From positions 62,001 to 126,000 of the forward strand of contig SFKX01000014.1 of assembly GCA_004553625.1 (NCBI GenBank): a DNA stretch of 64,000 nucleotides, written 5' to 3'. Position numbers and translations under genes: made by a program. Source of the DNA: Clostridiales bacterium (GTDB lineage Bacteria > Bacillota_A > Clostridia > Oscillospirales > Oscillospiraceae). Positions 1 through 6,434 of the stretch are shown piece by piece; positions within the stretch are counted from its first letter, which is position 1, and every line of letters starts with the position of its first letter. The notes beneath the pieces are model-generated. The model was given only the letters and a program-made list of their open reading frames with translations, was not told the DNA's origin and searched no databases.

Positions 1-1223
1 CAATCCCAGGTGTGCTCCACAGGATTCCATTTCAGTGCGCAGCCCAGATGGGGACAGCGTTTGGTCGTGGGCGTCAGCAGACTAACCATAGCTTCAAACC
101 CGTTGACGGCCAATTGGGGGTGAAGGATGGAACGGGAGGGTGAGAACACCTCCTCGTACGGGTTTTTCTTTCCTTGCACAAGATCCGTGAGGATCATAGC
201 GGATACCATGGAGCTGGTCATGCCCCACTTATTAAAACCGGTGGCCACATACAAATCTTTGGTGGAGGCGGAATAGGGCCCGATATATGGCACCCCGTCC
301 AGGCTCATACAGTCCTGCGTGGCCCAGTTGTACTCCTCTTCCGCTTGCGGGTAATGCCGCCGGGCAAAATCCCGCAGTTCCTGCCAGCCGCCGCCCTGTT
401 TGCCGGTGCGGTGATCTCCGCCCCCGACGAGCAACAGGTTTTTGTGATTGCGGAAGGACATACCCGTCTGCGCCTCGTCCAAATACATGCCGTCCACATC
501 CGGTGCATTTTGGAGAGCGATGACATAAGAGCGGTGCTGATACAGCTTGAGGAAATAGCTGCCGTGCTTGTTGAGAAAGGGAAAGTGGGTGGTCACAATG
601 ATCTTTTTGGCGCGAATCCGGCCATGATTTGTCACAGCCGTGGTGCCGATCAGCTCCCTTACCCGCGTATGCTCATAGATGTGCAGGCCCTTAGCAATGC
701 CGGAGACGAATTGCAGCGGATGGAACTGTGCCTGATTGGGGAACCTGACCGCACCGGCAACGCGAAAAGGAAGCGGTAGCTTGTCCACAAATCCAGCCGG
801 GAAGCCCAGTTTTTCCAGTGCTTTGAGTTCCCGCTCGATCTTACTCCGGTCGTCCAGAGAATAGGTGTAGGCCGCCTTTTCCTCAAAACCGCAGTCAATA
901 TTCCGGCACAGCTCCCGGTATGTTTGAAGCGCTGCCTCGTTGGCTGAAAGATATTGCTTTGCCCGCTCGATTCCAAACCTCGAAATCAGCTTGTCATAGA
1001 TAAGCCCGTGTTGGCTGGTAATCTTGGCGGTGGTGTTTTTGGTGATGCCGCTGCATATTGTCTCCGCTTCCACCAGCACATAAGGCACACCGGCACAGTG
1101 CAGCTCATAGGCACACAGAACGCCCGCCATACCGCCGCCGATGATCAGCACATCTGTGTTTAGATCTCCGTCCTGAGCTGAAAAGTTCGGTCGCTCCCAG
1201 GTTTGCTCCCACAGTGATTCCAT
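1..1223 (-). CDS. FAD-dependent oxidoreductase with C-terminal Rieske domain (partial)
   Basis: The minus strand is open from an ATG at 1223 to the left edge (about 407 codons), so the C-terminus is missing. An N-terminal dinucleotide fold is visible as DVLIIGGGMAGVLCAYEL (residues 24-41, GxGxxG), followed by a DAO-type body. Near the edge the sequence reads CPHLGCALKWNP, the start of a Rieske 2Fe-2S site (Cys-x-His-x-x-Cys). This arrangement is known from DadA-like cytosolic oxidoreductases fused to a Rieske domain; the substrate is not predictable. The neighbours downstream of its promoter side are a tocopherol-cyclase-like protein and superoxide dismutase on the same strand, which suggests an oxidative-stress or redox cluster (inference). 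Confidence 0.88.
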   Translation of the reverse strand, partial: MESLWEQTWERPNFSAQDGDLNTDVLIIGGGMAGVLCAYELHCAGVPYVLVEAETICSGITKNTTAKITSQHGLIYDKLISRFGIERAKQYLSANEAALQTYRELCRNIDCGFEEKAAYTYSLDDRSKIERELKALEKLGFPAGFVDKLPLPFRVAGAVRFPNQAQFHPLQFVSGIAKGLHIYEHTRVRELIGTTAVTNHGRIRAKKIIVTTHFPFLNKHGSYFLKLYQHRSYVIALQNAPDVDGMYLDEAQTGMSFRNHKNLLLVGGGDHRTGKQGGGWQELRDFARRHYPQAEEEYNWATQDCMSLDGVPYIGPYSASTKDLYVATGFNKWGMTSSMVSAMILTDLVQGKKNPYEEVFSPSRSILHPQLAVNGFEAMVSLLTPTTKRCPHLGCALKWNPVEHTWD

Positions 1224-1292
1224 ATGCTTCTCCCCAATGATTGTTTTGATGATAGTATTATCCAAAAGGAGAAAAGTATGTTTTTTCTTGTT

Positions 1293-2132
1293 TTACGCCC
1301 CATGACTTGGGACGAATTCATAGGCAGCATGGTCACTTTGCAGATCAAATATCGGTTTTCCTCTTTTCCACAGCCTCGCCCGCAGGTGCGCATTACAGCT
1401 CTCCCGAATGGTGTTGGACATCTTCCCGCACTGTGGCGCACGAAGGGGGTGTCCCACATGGGAGGGCGCCATGTCCAGTTCCAGCAGAACCCTGCCCTGA
1501 GACAGACAGATATGTTCTGGAGAAAATGATCGAACCTTAACGCCCCTGTAAGTTGCCAAACGATACTCCCGGCCCTGGTACAAGATGGCGCAGATGCATC
1601 CACGGAAGGAACATCCGCAAAATGGAATATGGGCAATTGATACCATAATAGAACATGGTTCTGGGAAATCGTTGCACTGCATCCACAGGTAGGAGCGTGG
1701 AAAAGAGGTTCCGCTGTCTTTTTCTGCATAGCCCAAACCACCGTCGAAGCTGTGCAGATGTCCGTCCATAATGACGCTGCCCTGGAGGGTATGCGCCATG
1801 CTGAGAACGCCGTGCCGGCACTCCATGGGGAAAAACCGGAACGGCCCCATGATATCGGAACCGAGCGGCGCAAATGGTCCGTAGGTAATATCACCGCTGA
1901 TCCCGGGCAACGAAATATGACACCCCTGCCTTGAAAACCAGCATCCATCCGCTCGTATCACGCTGTCACGGACGGTCAAATTGGATATCTCAAACTGTCG
2001 GGCGCCTTCCTGCGAAATCAGTTGGATAAACGCCCCGCTCTCTGCCTTTCCGGGGATGAACGCGACCATGTCATCCCCTTTTTGATGCTTAAAATACCAG
2101 CCCTCAAAGCCTTTCTGTCCCGACATACTCAT
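1293..2132 (-). CDS. tocopherol cyclase-like (AttH-type) protein
   Basis: 279 residues without signal peptide or membrane segments. Recognisable family features are GWYFKHQ near the N-terminus (residues 11-17), GGLGYAEKDSG in the middle and the following FPRSYLWMQCN, matching the bacterial tocopherol-cyclase-like family found in heterotrophs that do not make tocopherol. The family is a two-domain lipocalin-like beta barrel that probably binds or converts a hydrophobic ligand; the ligand in Clostridia is unknown. It lies between the Rieske oxidoreductase and superoxide dismutase genes on the same strand, 69 bp upstream of the former. The family call is fairly firm, the function open. Confidence 0.75.
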   Translation of the reverse strand: MSMSGQKGFEGWYFKHQKGDDMVAFIPGKAESGAFIQLISQEGARQFEISNLTVRDSVIRADGCWFSRQGCHISLPGISGDITYGPFAPLGSDIMGPFRFFPMECRHGVLSMAHTLQGSVIMDGHLHSFDGGLGYAEKDSGTSFPRSYLWMQCNDFPEPCSIMVSIAHIPFCGCSFRGCICAILYQGREYRLATYRGVKVRSFSPEHICLSQGRVLLELDMAPSHVGHPLRAPQCGKMSNTIRESCNAHLRARLWKRGKPIFDLQSDHAAYEFVPSHGA

Positions 2133-2195
2133 GTCACAGCCTTCCTTTTAGGGATGGACTTAGTATGTCCGTATGAGTGTCATATAAGACGACGT

Positions 2196-2831
2196 TCACT
2201 CGGTTCTCAACGAAGGGCAGCCGCCCCCGTACTTCTGCTCCGCCAGATCCCAGTTTACCACGTTCCACCAGTCGTTGATATAGTCCGCTCTCTTGTTATA
2301 GTGTTTTAAATAATATGCATGTTCCCACACGTCTAAATTAAGCAGCGGCTTTACAATGCCTGCCGGAGTTTCTTGATTGGCGGTTGTCACGAGACAAAGG
2401 CCACGCTTGCCATTGACCAGCCAAACATATCCCGAGCCGAAAACGGACAAGGCCGACTCTGTGAATTTCTCTTGGAAAGCGTTCAGGGAGCCAAACCTGT
2501 GGTCAATGGCAGCGGCCAAAGCGCCCTCGGGCGCTTTTTTCCCATCAGGACACATGCCATTGAAAAAGAATCGGTGATTATATACTCCGCCGGCATTGCG
2601 GGCAATTGCCAAACAGTCCTTCCCCGACATTTGCCCGGCGGTGCAAATGAGCTGCTCAAGGGTCAATGTTTGAAGCTGAGGGTACTTTTTCAGGATGCTG
2701 TTCAGGTTGTCTATATAAGTTTTCAGGTGCCTGTCATGATGCAGCTGCATAGTCTTTTCATCTATGTACGGTTCCAAAGCATCATACGCATACGGCAGCG
2801 GCGTATTTTCAAATGGATAATGTTTGTTCAA
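2196..2831 (-). CDS. sodA: superoxide dismutase, Fe/Mn family
   Basis: Converts superoxide to peroxide and oxygen in the cytosol. All four metal ligands are recognisable: His in MQLHHDRHLKTY, His in YNHRFFF, and Asp and His in NLDVWEHAYYLKHY. The length of 211 residues is typical of the family. A TTG start at 2831 is chosen because it follows a strong Shine-Dalgarno (AGGAGG at about 2838-2844) with good spacing and gives the normal N-terminus NKHYPFENTPLPYAYDALEP; the longer in-frame reading from 2882 adds an unrelated 17-residue extension. Whether it uses Fe or Mn cannot be decided by eye. Confidence 0.9.
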   Translation of the reverse strand: MNKHYPFENTPLPYAYDALEPYIDEKTMQLHHDRHLKTYIDNLNSILKKYPQLQTLTLEQLICTAGQMSGKDCLAIARNAGGVYNHRFFFNGMCPDGKKAPEGALAAAIDHRFGSLNAFQEKFTESALSVFGSGYVWLVNGKRGLCLVTTANQETPAGIVKPLLNLDVWEHAYYLKHYNKRADYINDWWNVVNWDLAEQKYGGGCPSLRTE

Positions 2832-2900
2832 GGCAATTCCTCCTTTATATACATTATATACAAATAGAGGATGTCTTCGCACACCCTCCGTTTTATTTGC

Positions 2901-3059
2901 TTATTCTTGCGCCTCTCTGCTCCGGACAAAGTTTCGGTTTGTGCTGATACGCTGTCGCTGTGCGCTTTCCTCCCGCATGACTTCTGGATTTAAGTACTGT
3001 TCCACGGGAAGTCCGCGCTCTTTGATAAGCTGTATGTCCCGGTGCCTTGACAATGGCAG
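2901..3059 (-). pseudogene. short gene fragment, family unknown
   Basis: A 52-codon minus-strand reading ends in TAA at 2901-2903 and is closed upstream by an in-frame TAG. Its composition looks protein-like (RHRDIQLIKERGLPVEQYLN, charged and helical), unlike the other frames here. It could be the C-terminal scrap of a mobilisation or recombination gene, or a tiny gene starting with TTG at 3053. It overlaps the -35 box of the leader promoter on the other strand. I do not recognise the family. Confidence 0.3.
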
Positions 3060-3075
3060 CTAAAATGCTTAAAAT
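3047..3075 (+). promoter_or_regulatory. promoter for the MATE leader transcript
   Basis: TTGACA at 3047-3052 and TAAAAT at 3070-3075 are separated by exactly 17 bp, a near-consensus vegetative promoter. Transcription would begin around 3082 and give a 300-nt leader before the MATE start codon at 3384. Confidence 0.65.
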
Positions 3076-3099
3076 TAATTGCGAAAAGAGGTGAGCACG

Positions 3100-3192
3100 A
3101 TGTTGTACGGGAAATTCTGCATTGAGTTCGGCTCCACACAAGTTTATACCACGAAACATTGTGCGGAGCCTTTTCGGAAAGTTGATTTGTAA
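3100..3192 (+). CDS. leader ORF 1 (30 residues) overlapping a terminator hairpin
   Basis: ATG at 3100 is preceded by AAAGAGGTGAG, a good ribosome binding site, and the frame runs 30 codons to TAA, starting MLYGKFCIEFGST. Its second half covers the hairpin 3130-3174, so ribosomes on this ORF would interfere with that hairpin. It could be a regulatory leader peptide; the peptide itself has no recognisable domain. Confidence 0.45.
   Translation: MLYGKFCIEFGSTQVYTTKHCAEPFRKVDL
3130..3174 (+). terminator. terminator-like hairpin A inside leader ORF 1
   Basis: GGCTCCACACAA (3130-3141) pairs with TTGTGCGGAGCC (3159-3170) with a single mismatch and is followed by TTTT. The hairpin lies within a translated short ORF, as in attenuators of ribosome-targeting-antibiotic resistance genes. 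Confidence 0.5.
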
Positions 3193-3204
3193 AACGGGGA
3201 GGCC

Positions 3205-3245
3205 AGGGCAGAGAACAGCTGCCTTTGGTTTTTATGCCCTTTTTG
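3205..3245 (+). terminator. terminator-like hairpin B in the MATE leader
   Basis: AGGGCA (3205-3210) can pair with TGCCCT (3235-3240), followed by TTTTT. An alternative inner stem GGCAG/CTGCC lies in the same interval, so two mutually exclusive folds are possible. Confidence 0.35.
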
Positions 3246-3274
3246 CGAATTGACATGAGAAGATAAACTATTGA

Positions 3275-3309
3275 GGCCACAGACAATGTTTTGTCTGTGG
3301 CCTTTTGTT
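3275..3309 (+). terminator. terminator hairpin C overlapping leader ORF 2
   Basis: A perfect 12-bp stem, GGCCACAGACAA (3275-3286) with TTGTCTGTGGCC (3291-3302), has a 4-nt loop and is followed by TTTTG. No plus-strand gene ends here, so its likely role is attenuation of the MATE gene. Confidence 0.7.
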
Positions 3310-3321
3310 ATGTTTATTTAG
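3286..3321 (+). CDS. leader peptide ORF 2 (11 residues)
   Basis: ATG at 3286 begins in the loop side of hairpin C and encodes MFCLWPFVMFI before TAG at 3319-3321. A GAGG at 3273-3276 is spaced 9 nt upstream. Translation would melt the 3' arm of hairpin C. Short hydrophobic leader peptides of this kind are known upstream of resistance genes controlled by ribosome stalling. Confidence 0.5.
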   Translation: MFCLWPFVMFI

Positions 3322-3326
3322 TAAGC

Positions 3327-3367
3327 AGACAGAGGGCGCACCAGCTTGTGCTGCCCTCTGTCTTTTT
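3327..3367 (+). terminator. terminator hairpin D just upstream of the MATE gene
   Basis: AGACAGAGGGC (3327-3337) pairs perfectly with GCCCTCTGTCT (3353-3363), an inner GCA/TGC extends the stem, and TTTTT follows. The CAGACA of its 5' arm could alternatively pair with TGTCTG of the 3' arm of hairpin C, an antiterminator-type choice. Confidence 0.7.
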
Positions 3368-3383
3368 GAAGGGAAGATTTTTT

Positions 3384-4775
3384 ATGACACAAGAGCAAAA
3401 TTTAATGAGCGGGAGCGTACCCGGAAAACTGATCGCTTTTGCCCTCCCGCTGCTTTTAGCGAATATCTTACAGTCATTCTACAATGTGGTGGATATGCTA
3501 GTGGTCGGACAGTTTGTTGGTGAAACAGGTCTTGCGGCCATCAGCAACGCCTCAAAGCTTTGTTACATCATCAACTCCATCTGCATTGGAATGACAATGG
3601 GTGGAGCAGTGTTAATTGCTCAATACAAAGGGGCGAACAATAAAAAAGACCAGGCGGAGACTTTTCAAATGCTGTCCATGCTCTCCCTGGCTGCGTCGAT
3701 CCTTTTGACTGTTATAAGTTTGGCCGGTTATCAGCCCCTTTTTCGAGCGTTAAAAGTTCCGGCGGATGCATTGGGGGACGCTTGTGATTATATGAAAATC
3801 ATTTGCTACGGAACTGTATTTGTTTTCGGATACAATGCCGTTTGTTCTGTCCTCAAAGGGTTGGGAGATTCCAAATCTCCGCTCTGCTTTGTGGGCATTG
3901 CAACTATCATCAATGTTGGTTTAGACATCATATTGGTGGGTCCTTTGGGGATGGGAACAATAGGAGCGGCCTACGCAACGGTCACAGCACAGGGGATTTC
4001 TTTTGTAATTTCGCTTTTTTACCTGAAACGGTATCGTGTGTTTTTTGGCACTGCGGAATGCAAAAAGCTAGCGGTTCAGTGGGATAAGATCGTTGCTATT
4101 CTGAAAATCGGGTTGCCTACGGCAATCCAGATGGTCATAGTCAACACGGCTTATTTGCTGGTGACCGGGATGCTCAATCAATTTGGAACCTCTGTATCTG
4201 CGGCGTCCGGAGTCGGCCTGCAAATCAACACCTTTGCCGGTATGCCTTGCTGGGCTGTGGGTCAGGCAGTCACGGCTATGGTTGGTCAGTGTATGGGAGC
4301 GGAGCAAACAGAACGCGCCCGAAAAGTGGTGAAAATCGGCCTTCTGGTGAATATAGCCATGACACTCGTTGTTGTGCTTTGCGTACAGGTCTTTGCCGAG
4401 CAGTTGATTTTACTCTTTGGCAATAATAGCCGGGAAGCTGTAACCGACGGAGTTTATTACCTGAGAGTCTGCTGCGGTGTCAATAGTTTGGTCTATGCGG
4501 CTATGTATACCTTGGACTCCTTTGCCATTGGAGTGGGCGCAGCAAATGTCGCTATGTTGAATGCATTGCTGGACGCAGTTGTGGTCCGTCTGCCCGCAAG
4601 CTGGACTTTGGCTTTTACGCTGGGCATGGGATTCCCCGGAATCTATTTTGGACAGGCGCTTTCGCCAATCCTGCCAGCATTTGTCGGATTTATCTACTTC
4701 AAAAGTGGAATATGGAAACGCAAGAGCCTTATACAAAAAAGCCGTAAGGAGGGGAACCCTGTGCCCAAAATGTAA
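3384..4775 (+). CDS. MATE family multidrug efflux transporter
   Basis: 463 residues, close to the family's usual 440-470, with about twelve hydrophobic segments. The N-terminus GSVPGKLIAFALPLLLANIL followed by FYNVVDMLVVGQFVGETGLAA is typical of Firmicutes MATE proteins (Na+ or H+ coupled drug export at the cytoplasmic membrane). The start at 3384 follows GAAGGGAAG at a suitable distance; longer in-frame readings begin inside the hairpin leader. Base composition is less GC-rich than in the core genes. The preceding leader with two short ORFs and several terminator-like hairpins suggests induction by a translation inhibitor; the downstream remnant of an acyltransferase fits a former resistance cassette (inference). 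Confidence 0.9.
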   Translation: MTQEQNLMSGSVPGKLIAFALPLLLANILQSFYNVVDMLVVGQFVGETGLAAISNASKLCYIINSICIGMTMGGAVLIAQYKGANNKKDQAETFQMLSMLSLAASILLTVISLAGYQPLFRALKVPADALGDACDYMKIICYGTVFVFGYNAVCSVLKGLGDSKSPLCFVGIATIINVGLDIILVGPLGMGTIGAAYATVTAQGISFVISLFYLKRYRVFFGTAECKKLAVQWDKIVAILKIGLPTAIQMVIVNTAYLLVTGMLNQFGTSVSAASGVGLQINTFAGMPCWAVGQAVTAMVGQCMGAEQTERARKVVKIGLLVNIAMTLVVVLCVQVFAEQLILLFGNNSREAVTDGVYYLRVCCGVNSLVYAAMYTLDSFAIGVGAANVAMLNALLDAVVVRLPASWTLAFTLGMGFPGIYFGQALSPILPAFVGFIYFKSGIWKRKSLIQKSRKEGNPVPKM

Positions 4776-4854
4776 GCAGGAGACTTTGATAAATGTAAAG
4801 AAAACCAATTGTTATTAAGGCAAATGCGCAAATCCAAAAGGAGAACAGCAAATT

Positions 4855-4960
4855 ATGATGAACAAGCTAAAAATCTATCCACGTTCTAAGGATCGGGAAA
4901 CGGTTTATTTGAAAAATGTAGTCACTGACCCCAGCATTATCGTGGGGGACTATACAATTG
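4855..4960 (+). pseudogene. 5' fragment of a hexapeptide-type acetyltransferase gene (Vat/CatB-like)
   Basis: After AAAGGAG at about 4838 two tandem ATGs start a frame beginning NKLKIYPRSKD and continuing ETVYLKNVV to VGDYTI. This resembles the N-terminus of Vat/CatB-like xenobiotic acetyltransferases, whose VGDYT motif is normally followed by a left-handed beta helix of about 170 more residues. Here the sequence switches after about 35 codons into DNA of a conjugative element. I read it as a gene truncated by deletion or insertion; the family assignment rests on a short stretch. Confidence 0.5.
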
Positions 4961-4992
4961 TGGGCGCTGATGCCGAAAGGAGGCTGAGGAAC

Positions 4993-5225
4993 ATGACAGA
5001 GCCCATCCACAAGGGAAAGGACCTGCCGCCCGTTTGGGTGATCCACGCGGCCTCCAGCGGTGACAGCGAGGCCCTGGAGAAAGCGCTGCGGTACTACGAC
5101 TGCTATATGAGCCGCCTGTATACCCCACCCTCTATGACAAGGACAGAACCCCTCATGTGTGCTTGGATGCCCATATGAAGCGCTGTCTGGAAATCCGACT
5201 GGTCCGGGCTGTCGTTCGGAAATAA
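4993..5225 (+). pseudogene. conjugative-element helix-turn-helix protein, frameshifted
   Basis: ATG at 4993 follows AAAGGAGG. The reading PPVWVIHAASSGDSEALEKA and then LRYYDCYMSRL is typical of the small HTH proteins (HTH_16-like) carried by Tn916/Tn1549-type elements. Near 5123 the frame shifts: the family-typical continuation TLYDKDRTPHVCLDAHMKR is found in the next frame and runs to TAA at 5223-5225. A single missing base where the family has an Arg codon explains the break. The gene is therefore probably dead; its intact relatives are regulatory or accessory proteins of conjugative transposons. Confidence 0.7.
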
Positions 5226-5604
5226 CTGCACCAGCCCAAGTGTCGGCGGAGGTTTTTCCCTTTCAGTGCCTGCCGACAGCCTGGGTGGGATTCATTACCC
5301 GGCTGACACTGGCAGAGGGCATCGGTATAATTGTATTGGGAATACAAGATATACGCTGCTCGGCTGTCCAATCTTCGCTTCCATAATCGAGAAACAGAGC
5401 AGCCAGGCCATGACCACGGATATGTTCATCTCTCTGGTACGCAAACACACCCGCGCACGCAAGCTCACGCCCGGATGCTGGGCGAGTTGGTTGAGAAGAG
5501 CGAGGTTTGAGAAAATCGGCGGTGTGTGGCCGATCCCTGACGTGACCGTCAACACCCGGAAGGGCGTGTTTGTCAACTACATCCCATCCACCATCGCCGG
5601 ATGA
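5226..5604 (+). pseudogene. degraded large serine recombinase (C-terminal part)
   Basis: From about 5410 the plus strand reads MTTDMFISLVRKHTRARKLT, then MLGELVEKSEV in another frame, then PIPDVTVNTRKGVFVNY back in the first frame, ending at TGA 5602-5604. These blocks appear in that order near the C-terminus of TnpX/DUF4368-type serine recombinases of clostridial mobile elements. At least one frameshift (near 5471) and deletions between the blocks make it non-functional. The stretch 5226-5400 is non-coding, contains the palindrome at 5331-5347, and resembles nothing else I recognise. Confidence 0.6.
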
Positions 5605-5607
5605 AAA

Positions 5608-5662
5608 CAAATAAAAAGACGAGTGTCCTTACAGCCTTTCAAATGCCATAAGAACACTCGTC
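5608..5662 (-). terminator. terminator of the initiator tRNA gene
   Basis: On the minus strand GACGAGTGT (5662-5654) pairs with ACACTCGTC (5626-5618) and is followed by TTTTTATTTG, just downstream of the tRNA 3' end. Confidence 0.7.
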
Positions 5663-5663
5663 A

Positions 5664-5741
<78 letters not shown>

Positions 5742-5792
5742 ATATTGAGCCTTGTTATAATACCATCTATCCAGGCTCTTGTCAAGGGGGTT

Positions 5793-6416
5793 TTATAACT
5801 TTTCCGGAGTAAGCAGGAAGCCTTCTTTATCGCGGAAGCGGCCGCAGGCTATGACGATCAGGTCCACCAGCCAGCCTATGCCCAGGCAGCCGCCCGTCAG
5901 CAGCCAGAGTATGCCCGTGCCTATCTTGCCGACGTAGAACCTGTGTACGCCGAAAACACCCAGGACTGCCGAGAGGATAAGCGCCAGGAGCCAGTTTCTC
6001 CGCGAGCTCAGGCCGCGCCTGCGCGCCTCGCGGTAGCCCCGCTCAAAGCCGCTGTCGTAACCCCGGCCGTAACCCTGATCGTAGCCGCGGCGCTCTTCGT
6101 AGTTATAGCAGCCCTTTCTGGCGTCATAGTCGTAGCTTTCGCCCCGTCCCGGTCTCTGCGCACGCTCCGGCTCAGGTTCGGGCTCCGGTTCCGGCTCCGG
6201 CCGCCTGGCCTGCGGCGGCTCTCCGGGCAGGGTCGCCGTACCGCAGTTCGGGCAGTTCTGCTCCCCTCCCGTGAACCTGCGCCCACATTCAGGGCACCAG
6301 CTCTTCCCCTTCGGGAGCCTCTCCCCGCAGTGCCAGCAGCAGTTGTCCTCCACACACACGGCCGCGCCGCAGTGCGGACAGACGGCCTCCGCCGCCTGAG
6401 CATACGCTCCGCTCAT
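5793..6416 (-). CDS. zinc-ribbon and TM2 domain membrane protein
   Basis: 207 residues. The N-terminus has Cys pairs of a double zinc ribbon (CPHCG, CWHCG, CPECG, CPNCG at about residues 18-58), followed by a Pro-Glu repeat, a Tyr/Gly/Arg-rich linker and a C-terminal TM2 domain: a first hydrophobic segment, GVHRFYVGKIGTG, then a second segment and LVDLIVIACGRFRD. TM2 proteins are small bacterial membrane proteins of unknown function. The gene precedes the tRNA and lies 18 bp after fbp on the same strand. Confidence 0.85.
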   Translation of the reverse strand: MSGAYAQAAEAVCPHCGAAVCVEDNCCWHCGERLPKGKSWCPECGRRFTGGEQNCPNCGTATLPGEPPQARRPEPEPEPEPEPERAQRPGRGESYDYDARKGCYNYEERRGYDQGYGRGYDSGFERGYREARRRGLSSRRNWLLALILSAVLGVFGVHRFYVGKIGTGILWLLTGGCLGIGWLVDLIVIACGRFRDKEGFLLTPEKL

Positions 6417-6434
6417 TTTTTCTTTGCCCCCTCG

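Noticed and set aside
659..976. Separate short minus-strand ORF inside the first gene
   Set aside because: The correct frame is continuous from 1223 to the window edge and encodes the FAD/Rieske oxidoreductase; the short ORF is out of frame with it.
1160..1948. Minus-strand 262-codon ORF overlapping the tocopherol-cyclase-like gene
   Set aside because: It is frame-shifted relative to the gene with recognisable family motifs (1293-2132) and has no protein-like features.
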